From Streptomyces physcomitrii (GTDB lineage Bacteria > Actinomycetota > Actinomycetes > Streptomycetales > Streptomycetaceae), in contig NZ_JAAWWP010000027.1 of NCBI RefSeq assembly GCF_012273655.1, forward strand, positions 1 to 64,000: 64,000 nt of DNA, written 5' to 3'. Each line of letters begins with the position of its first letter. The first letter of the stretch is position 1. The translations under genes were made by a program, and so were the position numbers. This document shows positions 16,709 through 24,359 of this stretch, piece by piece. Under the pieces are notes generated by a model, which ran no database searches, had not been told where the DNA came from, and was given only the letters and a program-made list of their open reading frames with translations.

Positions 16709-18505
16709 TTAGGCCCCGAGGTCCTGCTCCGCCCAGACCACCTTCCCGGTGGCGGTGCGGCAGGAACCCCAGCTGCGGCAGAGCATGTTGATGAGCTGCA
16801 GGCCGCGGCCGCCCTCGTCGCTCACGTCCGCGTGCTGGATCTGCGGCAGGTCGGGGCCGCTGTCGGAGACCTCGACCACCAGGCGTTCGCCGCGCAGCAG
16901 CCGCAGCTGCCCGGGGCCCTTGCCGTAGCGCAGCGCGTTGCCGACCAGCTCGCTGACCACCAGCTCGGTGACGTCGGCCAGCTCGTCGAGGCCCCAGGCG
17001 GCCAGCTGCTCGGTGACCCGGCGGCGGGCGGTGGAGGCGGCGGTGCCGTCGCCCGGCAGCTCCCAGACGCGCAGCTCGGTACCGGCGGGCGGGGCCTGGC
17101 GGGCGACCAGGAGCACCGCCTCGTCGAAGCGGGACTCGCCGGTGGGCGCGGAGGCGAGCAGACCGCCCTCGTCCAGGCGCCCGATCGCCAGGTCCTCGGC
17201 GGCCTCCCGCAGGCGCTCCAGCTGGATGTGCACATCGTCCTCACGGGTCTTCACCAGCCCGTCCGTGAAGAGCACAAGACGGCTGTCCGGCGGCACCGGC
17301 ACCCGCAGCGGGTCGTACGGGATCACGCCCGCCCCGAGCGGCGCGCCGACCGGGACCGGCAGGAAGGCGGCGGCGCCGGACTCCTCGCGCAGCAGGGGCG
17401 GTGGGTGGCCCGCGCTGGCCAGGGTGTAGCTGGAGTCGGCGGGGTCGTAGACGGCGCACAGGCAGGTGGCGACCTGTTCGTCCTCCAGGTCGCGGGTGGC
17501 CAGCTCCAGGCGGGCGAGCACCCGCTCCGGCGCCATGTCGAGCATCATCAGGGTGCGGGCGACGGTGCGCAGCCGCCCCATGGTGGCCGCCGCGGGCAGC
17601 CCGTGGCCCATCACGTCGCCGACCATCAGGGCGGTGCGGCCGCCCGGCAGCGCCATCACGTCGTACCAGTCGCCGCCGACCCCGCGGGCGTCCATGGCGG
17701 GGGCGTAGTCGGCGTGCACCCGCAGGCCCGGGGTGTGCGGGGTGGCGCGCGGCAGCAGGCTGCGCTGGAGGGTGACCACGTGCTCGCGCTCGCGGCCGTA
17801 CAGGCGGGCGTTGTCGATGAACACCGCGGCCTTGGAGGCGAGTTGCTCGGCGAGGGCCAGGTCGGTGGTGCTGAAGGGCGGGCTGCCCTGGGCGCGGACG
17901 AAGTCGGCGGTGCCGAGGAGGACTCCGCGGGCGATCAGCGGGACGGCGAGGTAGCTGTGCACGCCGGTGCGGCGCATCTTGTCGGCGGCGCTGTCGGTCG
18001 GGGCGACCCGGTCGAAGTCCTCGTCGGCCATCCGGCTGACCAGGACCGGCTTGCCCTGCCGCAGGCAGTAGCGGTGCAGCAGGGTCTCGCGCTTGCGCTC
18101 GGTGCGGATGATGGTCTCGCCGACCGGGGTGGGCTCCAGGGAGGCGAGGGAGTCCACCGCCTGGACCGCCATGGCGCGGCTGTCGGGGATGCCCGCGCCG
18201 GTCCAGCGGGCGCCCTCCTCGCCGCGCAGCACCGCTTCGAGGAGGTCGACGGCGGCGGCGTCGGCGAACCGGGGCACGATGAACCGGGCCAGCTCCTCGG
18301 CGGTGCGCTCCAGGTCGAGGGTGGTGCCGATCCGGGTGCTCGCGAGGTTCAGCCAGGCGAGCCGGGAGCGGGTGGTGAACTGCTCGGTCCCCGCCCCGCG
18401 TCCGCGCCGGAAGCGCAGGCTCCGGCCGGTGGAGTTGTGGGTGGTGGAGGCGTTCTGCGCGGCGAGCCGACTGGTCAGTCGCCGATTGCGGCTGCCGCCG
18501 TTCAC
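16709..18505 (-). CDS. GAF/SpoIIE-type phosphatase with C-terminal ATPase domain
   Basis: The 598-aa protein has a basic N-terminus (1-45), GAF (about 55-235), a PP2C/SpoIIE domain (about 245-450; GVGGDWYDVMALPGG and MVGDVMGHG carry metal Asp residues), and an RsbW-like ATPase (about 470-595; ELVVSELVGNALRYG, DEGGRGLQLINML). It resembles the phosphatase at 647-3097 without the PAS pair; both GAF domains even begin IGTTLDL, and both C-termini carry a WAEQ motif. It probably works in partner switching on sigma-factor regulators. GTG start, preceded by AGGACG. Stop codon is TAA. No partner gene is adjacent. Confidence 0.87.
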   Translation of the reverse strand: MNGGSRNRRLTSRLAAQNASTTHNSTGRSLRFRRGRGAGTEQFTTRSRLAWLNLASTRIGTTLDLERTAEELARFIVPRFADAAAVDLLEAVLRGEEGARWTGAGIPDSRAMAVQAVDSLASLEPTPVGETIIRTERKRETLLHRYCLRQGKPVLVSRMADEDFDRVAPTDSAADKMRRTGVHSYLAVPLIARGVLLGTADFVRAQGSPPFSTTDLALAEQLASKAAVFIDNARLYGREREHVVTLQRSLLPRATPHTPGLRVHADYAPAMDARGVGGDWYDVMALPGGRTALMVGDVMGHGLPAAATMGRLRTVARTLMMLDMAPERVLARLELATRDLEDEQVATCLCAVYDPADSSYTLASAGHPPPLLREESGAAAFLPVPVGAPLGAGVIPYDPLRVPVPPDSRLVLFTDGLVKTREDDVHIQLERLREAAEDLAIGRLDEGGLLASAPTGESRFDEAVLLVARQAPPAGTELRVWELPGDGTAASTARRRVTEQLAAWGLDELADVTELVVSELVGNALRYGKGPGQLRLLRGERLVVEVSDSGPDLPQIQHADVSDEGGRGLQLINMLCRSWGSCRTATGKVVWAEQDLGA

Positions 18506-18727
18506 CGTCCTGTCCTCCCCGTCACTGTCGCGGGCGCCCCCGCCCTACCGAGTGTGCGCCCGAACCGGCGTGGATGCCCGCCGTGCCCGGCGGGGCCTTT
18601 CGGTACGCGGACACTCATCGTAACCGCGCCACCCGGAAGTGATCCCCCGGCTGCACGGCGGGATTCCCGCGGATACCGGGCCGCGGGCACCGGGCGGCAG
18701 GCGCGGGCCACCGCGGTGGTACCCCGC

Positions 18728-19213
18728 TCAGGCCGCCTCGTACCCGCTCTCCAGGGACTCCTTGAGCCGCGCGAGGGTCACCCGCATCGTCCCGCGGTTG
18801 TGGGCGGACCGGTCGCGTACGCCGCTGACCAGGGTGCTGATGACCCTCATCAGGGGGCCGCGCTGGTCCACCCAGGTCTCGGTGACCTCGGTGGAGCGGC
18901 CGTCCGCGGTGGGGGCGAAGGCGTAGCTCCACTCGGCGACCGGCAGGCCCACGCCCCGCACCTCGAAGGTGAACCGCCGACCGGGCTCGGCGGCCGTGAC
19001 GACGCACCGGGTCGACCAGGGGAGCCGCCGGGCGACGGCGTTGCGCCCGGTGAAGCGGTCGCCCGCCTGGAGCCCGGCGGCACCGACGTCCTTCACCCGG
19101 GCGCCGGTGCACTCGGGGCTCCAGCGGCCCATGTCGCCGACGTTCGCGACGGCCCGGTAGACGGCCTCCGGGGGCACGGCGATACGTATCGACTCCGAAA
19201 CCGGCTGCTCCAT
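18728..19213 (-). CDS. SRPBCC (START-like) family protein
   Basis: The 161-aa protein is a polyketide_cyc2/SRPBCC fold: IRIAVPPEAVYRAVANVGDMGRWSPE at the N-terminus is the usual entry strand and helix, and TEVTETWVDQRGPLMRVI matches the core. These proteins bind hydrophobic ligands; many of this subgroup have no assigned role. The frame continues upstream, but ATG at 19213 starts right before the fold and has GGGA nine bases upstream. It stands alone between other transcription units. Confidence 0.8.
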   Translation of the reverse strand: MEQPVSESIRIAVPPEAVYRAVANVGDMGRWSPECTGARVKDVGAAGLQAGDRFTGRNAVARRLPWSTRCVVTAAEPGRRFTFEVRGVGLPVAEWSYAFAPTADGRSTEVTETWVDQRGPLMRVISTLVSGVRDRSAHNRGTMRVTLARLKESLESGYEAA

Positions 19214-19435
19214 GGATGCGGTCCCTTTCCTTCCTCGGCCGCGGTGGCCCCGCTCTGCCGCCGCACAGGTGACGCGGCCCCCGAAGGCTCGCCCGTGGAG
19301 CGCGCCGGGGCAAGGGGTCGTGGCGGACGCCACGTTCCTGACGGGGCGTCAACTGCGGTGCGGTGCGCGGCGGGTGGTGTCCAGGAGTGCCCGCCGGGCC
19401 GGTTCACCTGGTACGGAACACCTCGGTCCGCACCC

Positions 19436-19464
19436 TTGACGGGTACCGGGGCCGCCCCTAGCTT
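19436..19464 (+). promoter_or_regulatory. Vegetative-type promoter for the GH3 gene
   Basis: TTGACG and TAGCTT are separated by 17 bp, close to the HrdB consensus, and lie about 60 bp before the GH3 start. The remaining part of the 313-bp gap shows no gene. Confidence 0.6.
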
Positions 19465-19526
19465 CGCTTCATCTTTCGCAGGCAGAGCGGGCGATCGACG
19501 GGACCCTGAGTCGAAGTGGTGAAGCC

Positions 19527-21815
19527 ATGGCAGTGATCAGACGACGTACCCTCCTGTCCGCCGTGGGCGGCGCGGCCGTGGCCTCCGGCGCCGCGGTGCA
19601 GGGCGCCGCCGCGAGCGGGGCACCGGCCGCGGCGGGGCCGGCCCCGCTGGCGCCCGGCCCGCACGACGCGCGGATCCGCGCGCTCCTGAAGCGGATGACC
19701 GTCGAGGAGAAGCTGGGCCAGCTCCAGCAGCTGCCGTGGACCTGGGACACCGGGCCCGGCGGCGGCGAGACCAAGGAGATCGAGGACGCGGCGCGGGCCG
19801 GGCGGCTCGGTTCGGTGCTGAGCATCCTCGGCGCCGAGGCGACCAACGCGCTCCAGCGGATCGCGGTGGAGGAGTCCCGGCTCGGCATCCCGCTGCTCTT
19901 CGGTCTGGACGTGATCCACGGATTCTGGACAACGTTTCCCATTCCGCTCGCCCAGGCCGCCAGCTTCGACCCCGAGGTCAGCGCCCTGGACGCCGAGGTC
20001 TCCGCGCGGGAGGCCCGCTCCAACGGCGTGCACTGGACCTTCGCCCCGATGATGGACGTCACCCACGAGCCGCGCTGGGGCCGGATCGCCGAGGGCAACG
20101 GTGAAGACCCGTATCTGACGGCCGAGTTCGCCGCCGCGAAGGTACGCGGCTACCAGGGCGAGAGTCTGCGGGCGAAGGACCGGGTGGCCGCCTGCGCCAA
20201 GCACTTCGTCGGCTACGGGGGCGCCGAGGGCGGCCGGGACTACAACACCGTCGACGTCTCCGAGTCGCGGCTGCGCAACCACTACCTGCCGCCCTTCAAG
20301 GCCGCCCTGGACGCGGGCGCGGCCACCGTGATGGCCTCCTTCAACACCGTCAGCGGCATCCCCGCGCACGGGAACACCCACACCCTGACCCAGATCCTCA
20401 AGCGCGAGTGGAAGTTCGGCGGGGTCGTGGTCAGCGACTGGACCGGCGTTCAGGAACTGATCCCGCACGGCTTCGCCGAGGACGGCGCGGACGCGGCCCG
20501 GCTCACCCTGAACGCCGGGGTGGACATGGAGATGACCAGCACCCATCTGGTCGACCACGGCGCGAAGCTGCTCGCCCAGGGCGCCATCAGCCGGGCCCGG
20601 CTCGACGAGGCGGTCACCCGGATCCTGCGCCTGAAGTTCACCCTCGGCCTCTTCGAGAAGCCGTACGTGGACGAGTCCGAGGCGGTCGACGAGCCGAGCG
20701 CGAAGGCGCGGGCGGCGGCCCGGGAGACCGGCGCCCGCTCCATGGTGCTCCTCAAGAACGAGGACGGGGCGCTGCCGCTGAGCACCTCGGTGGGCTCGAT
20801 CGCGGTGGTCGGCCCCTTCGCCGACTCGGCCGATCTGCTCGGCACCTGGGTCATCCCCAAGGCGCAGGAGCGCTTCCCGGCCGGGAAGATCCTGGACGCG
20901 GTGCGGAAGGCCGCCCCGAAGGCGAAGGTCACCCACGCCCGCGGCACCGACCCCGAGGGCGAGGACACCGGCGGCATCGCGGCGGCGGTCGCCGCGGCGA
21001 AGGCGGCCGAGGTCACCGTCGTGGTGGTCGGCGAGCCCGCGGCGATGAGCGGCGAGGCCGCGGCGCGCAGCGACATCACCCTGCCCGGCGCCCAGGAGAA
21101 GCTGATCGAGGCGGTGGCGGCGACCGGCCGCCCCTACGTGGTGGTCCTGGTCAACGGCCGCCCCCTGGTCCTCGGCGACTGGCTGGCGAAGGCACCCGCC
21201 GTCCTGGAGGCCTGGCACCCGGGTGTCGAGGCGGGCAACGCGGTCGCCGACGTCCTGTTCGGCAAGGTCAACCCGGGCGGCAAGCTGCCGGTCACCTTCC
21301 CGCGCTCGGCCGGGCAGATCCCCGTCTACTACAACCACGAGAACACCGGCCGCCCCTACGACCCGGAGAACAAGTACACCTCCAAGTACCTGGACCTGGC
21401 GCACGGTCCGCGCTTCCCCTTCGGCCACGGGCTCAGCTACACCCGCTTCGAGGTGGGCGCCCCGCGCCTGGGCGCCGACCGGATCTCCGCCGCGGCACTG
21501 CGTGGCGGGCGCACGGTCGAGGTCACGGTCAGCGTGCGCAACACCGGCAAGCGCGCCGGGGACGAGGTGGTGCAGCTCTATGTGCACGACCTCGCGGCGA
21601 GCCTGGCCCAACCGGTGCGCAGGCTGCGCGGGTTCCGCCGGGTCACCCTGGAGGCGGGCGAACGCACCACGGTCCGCTTCGCGCTGGGCGCCGAGGACCT
21701 CGGCTTCTGGACCAACTCCCCCGAGGGCGAGTTCCTGGTCGAGCCGGGAACTATCGACGTGTACGCGGGCGCCAGTTCGGCCACCGAGCAGAAGCGGACG
21801 CTGCGGATCACCTGA
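19527..21815 (+). CDS. Secreted GH3 beta-glucosidase
   Basis: The 762-aa protein starts with a Tat-type signal (RRRTLLSAVGG) and cleaves after an Ala-rich stretch. GH3 N-domain: MTVEEKLGQLQQL, GLDVIHGFWTTFPIPLAQA, then the nucleophile motif VVVSDWTGV with Asp304. The GH3 C-domain (about 385-600) carries VLVNGRPLVL and PVTFPRSAGQIPVYY, and a fibronectin-III-like end (about 650-755). Length and order match BglX-type enzymes that release glucose or xylose from beta-linked oligosaccharides. It has its own TTGACG/TAGCTT promoter and a strong terminator, so it is probably monocistronic. Confidence 0.92.
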   Translation: MAVIRRRTLLSAVGGAAVASGAAVQGAAASGAPAAAGPAPLAPGPHDARIRALLKRMTVEEKLGQLQQLPWTWDTGPGGGETKEIEDAARAGRLGSVLSILGAEATNALQRIAVEESRLGIPLLFGLDVIHGFWTTFPIPLAQAASFDPEVSALDAEVSAREARSNGVHWTFAPMMDVTHEPRWGRIAEGNGEDPYLTAEFAAAKVRGYQGESLRAKDRVAACAKHFVGYGGAEGGRDYNTVDVSESRLRNHYLPPFKAALDAGAATVMASFNTVSGIPAHGNTHTLTQILKREWKFGGVVVSDWTGVQELIPHGFAEDGADAARLTLNAGVDMEMTSTHLVDHGAKLLAQGAISRARLDEAVTRILRLKFTLGLFEKPYVDESEAVDEPSAKARAAARETGARSMVLLKNEDGALPLSTSVGSIAVVGPFADSADLLGTWVIPKAQERFPAGKILDAVRKAAPKAKVTHARGTDPEGEDTGGIAAAVAAAKAAEVTVVVVGEPAAMSGEAAARSDITLPGAQEKLIEAVAATGRPYVVVLVNGRPLVLGDWLAKAPAVLEAWHPGVEAGNAVADVLFGKVNPGGKLPVTFPRSAGQIPVYYNHENTGRPYDPENKYTSKYLDLAHGPRFPFGHGLSYTRFEVGAPRLGADRISAAALRGGRTVEVTVSVRNTGKRAGDEVVQLYVHDLAASLAQPVRRLRGFRRVTLEAGERTTVRFALGAEDLGFWTNSPEGEFLVEPGTIDVYAGASSATEQKRTLRIT

Positions 21816-21858
21816 GGGCGGCGGGGCCGCACCACCCGAGGGCGGTGGATCCGCGTGA

Positions 21859-21905
21859 CCTGAGGCGGGTCCGCCCGGCGCGATGCCGGACGGACCCGCC
21901 TCAGG
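21859..21905. terminator. Bidirectional terminator between GH3 and phosphoesterase genes
   Basis: A perfect 15-bp inverted repeat (CCTGAGGCGGGTCCG and complement) encloses a smaller CCGGC/GCCGG stem. Immediately after it the unit GGGCTCAAGGG recurs three times imperfectly up to about 21953. Confidence 0.8.
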
Positions 21906-21979
21906 GGCTCAAGGGGCAGGAGGCTCAAGGGCCAGCGGGCTCAAGGGGCCCCACGAATCGGCCCGTTCGGTCGGCGGCC

Positions 21980-23206
21980 TCAGCGCCCGGCCCTGACCCC
22001 CGCCTCGCCGACCGGCACCGTGGTGCGCACCCGGTGCGCCAACTGCGCCTTGCCGGCGGCGACATCGACGGTGTACGCCTCCAGGGTCAGCGCCTCGGCG
22101 CTCGCCCGCAGCAGCATGAACCCCCGGGCGGCGAAGTCCTGCCAGGCCGCCGGGTGCGTGAAGTGGGCTGTGCCGTCACCGGACTTGGCGGCCGCCCCGC
22201 AGACCACCGGCCGGGTGCCGCCGGTGCGCACGGTCGGCTCCAGGATCTGCAGGGTGTGGTCGTGCCCGGACATGATCAGGTCGGCCCGCCCGCAGACCAC
22301 CTCCTCGTACAGCTCCTTGAGGTGGATCCCGCTGGTGTAGTCCCCGAAGGTGAAGCCGTCGTACGAACCGGCGCTGCCGTGCTTGCCGTTGTTCAGGTAC
22401 GGGTGGTGGCTCAGCACGATCTTCCAGCGCGCCCGGGAGGCGGACAGCGCCCCGTCCAGCCAGGCCCGCTGCTCGCGCATGTACGGACCGTCCCAGTGGT
22501 AGTACGGGTCGAGCTGGATCACCGAGGAGGCCACCGGGTTGGAGTCGATCCCGAAGAACTCGACCAGCGGCGCCCCGCCTTCGGGCAGCGCGACCTGGTA
22601 GTAGCGGCTGGGCATGTACCAGCGCGGGGAGGTCCGGGCGTAGGCCACCTCGCGGTCGCCGCGGGAGGGGTCGCCGCCGCTGCCGGGGATGAGACCGGAG
22701 CAGTCGTGGTTGCCGAGGACCATCAGCCAGGGCACGTCGATACCGGTGTTGGGCGCCTCGAACTTCTCCTGGAACTCGGAGTCGTCGTCGGACTCGGGGC
22801 CGTTCTCGTAGATGTTGTCGCCGAGGCCCACGGCCAGCTGGACCCCCTCGGCGCGGCAGACCTCGCGGGCGGCGGCCGCCACCGCGTACTGCTCCTCGGC
22901 GCCGGTCCCGGCGTCCCCGGTGACCAGGACGGCGAACTCCCCGGCGCTGTTCGGGGCGGTGGGCAGCGGGAACTTCTCCACCGCCTCCCGTCCGGCGGCC
23001 GCCGCCGGGAAGCCCGTGGCACCCGGCAGCACGGTCAGCGCGGCCGCGCCCGCCACCGCCCCGCCGAGCAGCGAACGGCGCCCCACCAGGCGGGCGGTGC
23101 CGCCGGGTGCCTCCCCGGGCGCCGGTGCCTCCCCCGCCGCCGCCTTCGCGTCCAGCCACTGCCGCTCGGTCATGTCCGCGCTCGGCGGTATCAGGTCATC
23201 GCACAT
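21980..23206 (-). CDS. Secreted metallophosphoesterase (acid-phosphatase-like)
   Basis: The 408-aa protein has a long cytosolic tail before a Tat-like signal (GRRSLLGGAVAGAAALTVLPGA) near residues 42-70. All calcineurin-like motifs are present: VTGDAG, GLGDNIY, GNHDC, SHHPYLNNG and SGHDHTL. This arrangement resembles tartrate-resistant or purple acid phosphatases, with a bimetal centre acting on phosphate esters outside the cell. GAAGAAAG precedes the ATG. It is divergent from snapalysin. The inverted repeat CTACG-N4-CGTAG at 23344-23357 lies in the shared gap. No phosphate-box was recognised. Confidence 0.88.
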   Translation of the reverse strand: MCDDLIPPSADMTERQWLDAKAAAGEAPAPGEAPGGTARLVGRRSLLGGAVAGAAALTVLPGATGFPAAAAGREAVEKFPLPTAPNSAGEFAVLVTGDAGTGAEEQYAVAAAAREVCRAEGVQLAVGLGDNIYENGPESDDDSEFQEKFEAPNTGIDVPWLMVLGNHDCSGLIPGSGGDPSRGDREVAYARTSPRWYMPSRYYQVALPEGGAPLVEFFGIDSNPVASSVIQLDPYYHWDGPYMREQRAWLDGALSASRARWKIVLSHHPYLNNGKHGSAGSYDGFTFGDYTSGIHLKELYEEVVCGRADLIMSGHDHTLQILEPTVRTGGTRPVVCGAAAKSGDGTAHFTHPAAWQDFAARGFMLLRASAEALTLEAYTVDVAAGKAQLAHRVRTTVPVGEAGVRAGR

Positions 23207-23477
23207 GGCGACTTTCTTCTCATGCCGACCGCCACGGCTGATGGCGAATCCATGAAGAGAGCGTGTACGTGGCGTGTGCCCCGGGCGTCTGGCGCCAACT
23301 ACGGGTGGTCCGTGGGTACTTGGCGCGGCACCGGCGCCATTTTCTACGTATGCGTAGCCGGTGCCCTCCTGATTGTCGTGCCCATGAGCACACGACCAGA
23401 GTGCTCGTCACCCGGCCGGCCCGCGGCGAGACAACGGCCCGTGCGGCGCGCCGGAGACGAACAGGAGCACACCCCCC

Positions 23478-24095
23478 ATGAGTGCACACCCACGCGCGCT
23501 GCGCCTCGCCCTGGGCCTCGCGGCGGTGGCCGCGGCCGCCGCGCTGCCGGCCACCGCCGAGGCGGCCGGCGCGGACAGTTCCCGCACCGCCGTCGCCGCC
23601 TACGCCCAGGGCGGGGACGCCGCCGGCGGGGACTTCTCCGAGCTGGTCCTGCGGGCGGCCCGCGCCAAGCAGGCCGAACAGCCCGGCCTGCAGACCGTGA
23701 CCCTCACCTACAACGACTCGGCGGCGCCGGGCTACCAGGAGATCATCGACGCCAGCACCGAGATCTGGAACAGCTCGGTGCGCAATGTGCGGCTGGAGGA
23801 GACCGACGGCGAGGGCGACTTCCTCTACCGCGAGGGCGAGGGCCAGGGCTCGCACGCCAGCCGCGACGGCGGCTTCGTCTACCTGGACAGCAAGCAGATG
23901 GCCGACGAGGGCTTCGACCCCACCCGCGTCGTCGCCCACGAGACCGGGCACATCCTGGGCCTGCCCGACCACTACGCGGGCCCGTGCAGCGAGCTGATGT
24001 CCGGGTACGGCGGCGGCGCGGGACCGGACTGCGCCAACTCCCGGCCCGACGCGGACGAGCGCGCCGAGGTGGACCGGATCTGGGCCGGACGGTGA
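23478..24095 (+). CDS. snpA: Snapalysin, secreted M7 zinc metalloprotease
   Basis: The 205-aa preproprotein has a Sec signal (RLALGLAAVAAAAALPATAEA), a short propeptide and a mature M7 domain. The zinc motif is His154-Glu-Thr-Gly-His158 with Asp164 as the third ligand (HETGHILGLPD), the distinctive Asp of snapalysins, followed by the Met-turn-like SELMSG and two cysteines near the end. It degrades milk and other proteins outside the cell. GGAG precedes the ATG. In classical snapalysin loci a LysR activator gene lies divergently; here a phosphoesterase gene takes that place, so control is uncertain. Confidence 0.93.
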   Translation: MSAHPRALRLALGLAAVAAAAALPATAEAAGADSSRTAVAAYAQGGDAAGGDFSELVLRAARAKQAEQPGLQTVTLTYNDSAAPGYQEIIDASTEIWNSSVRNVRLEETDGEGDFLYREGEGQGSHASRDGGFVYLDSKQMADEGFDPTRVVAHETGHILGLPDHYAGPCSELMSGYGGGAGPDCANSRPDADERAEVDRIWAGR

Positions 24096-24244
24096 CGCCG
24101 GCACCCCGGGGAGCGTTCCGGCGGCTGCTCCCGGGGGCGCGAACGGCCCGGCGCCCGGCGCCGGGCACGCCCTGAGCGGCTGAACGGACCGCGCCGCGGG
24201 GGCGGCCACCCACGCCCCCGCGGCCGGAGCCGCTCACGGCACAG

Positions 24245-24286
24245 GGCGCCGGTGCCCGGGAGACTCCTCACCCGTGCACCGGCGCC
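24245..24286. terminator. Bidirectional terminator hairpin
   Basis: An 11-bp perfect stem (GGCGCCGGTGC and complement) with a further inner CGGG/CCCG pairing sits between convergent snapalysin and LuxR genes. A run of GGAACCGGG-like short repeats follows up to about 24345. Confidence 0.7.
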
Positions 24287-24359
24287 TTCGGGTTCCGGGG
24301 AGTCGCGGAACCCGGGGAACCGGGGAACCACGGAACCGGGAAACCAGGGGGCCGGAGGT

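Noticed and set aside
23344..23357. CTACG-N4-CGTAG as a phosphate-responsive PHO box
   Set aside because: It is an inverted repeat, whereas PhoP sites are direct repeats of about 11 bp; it is noted only as a possible regulatory site.
20408..24175. A long plus-strand frame across GH3, phosphoesterase and snapalysin genes
   Set aside because: It runs through three well-supported genes in the wrong frame and lacks any domain.
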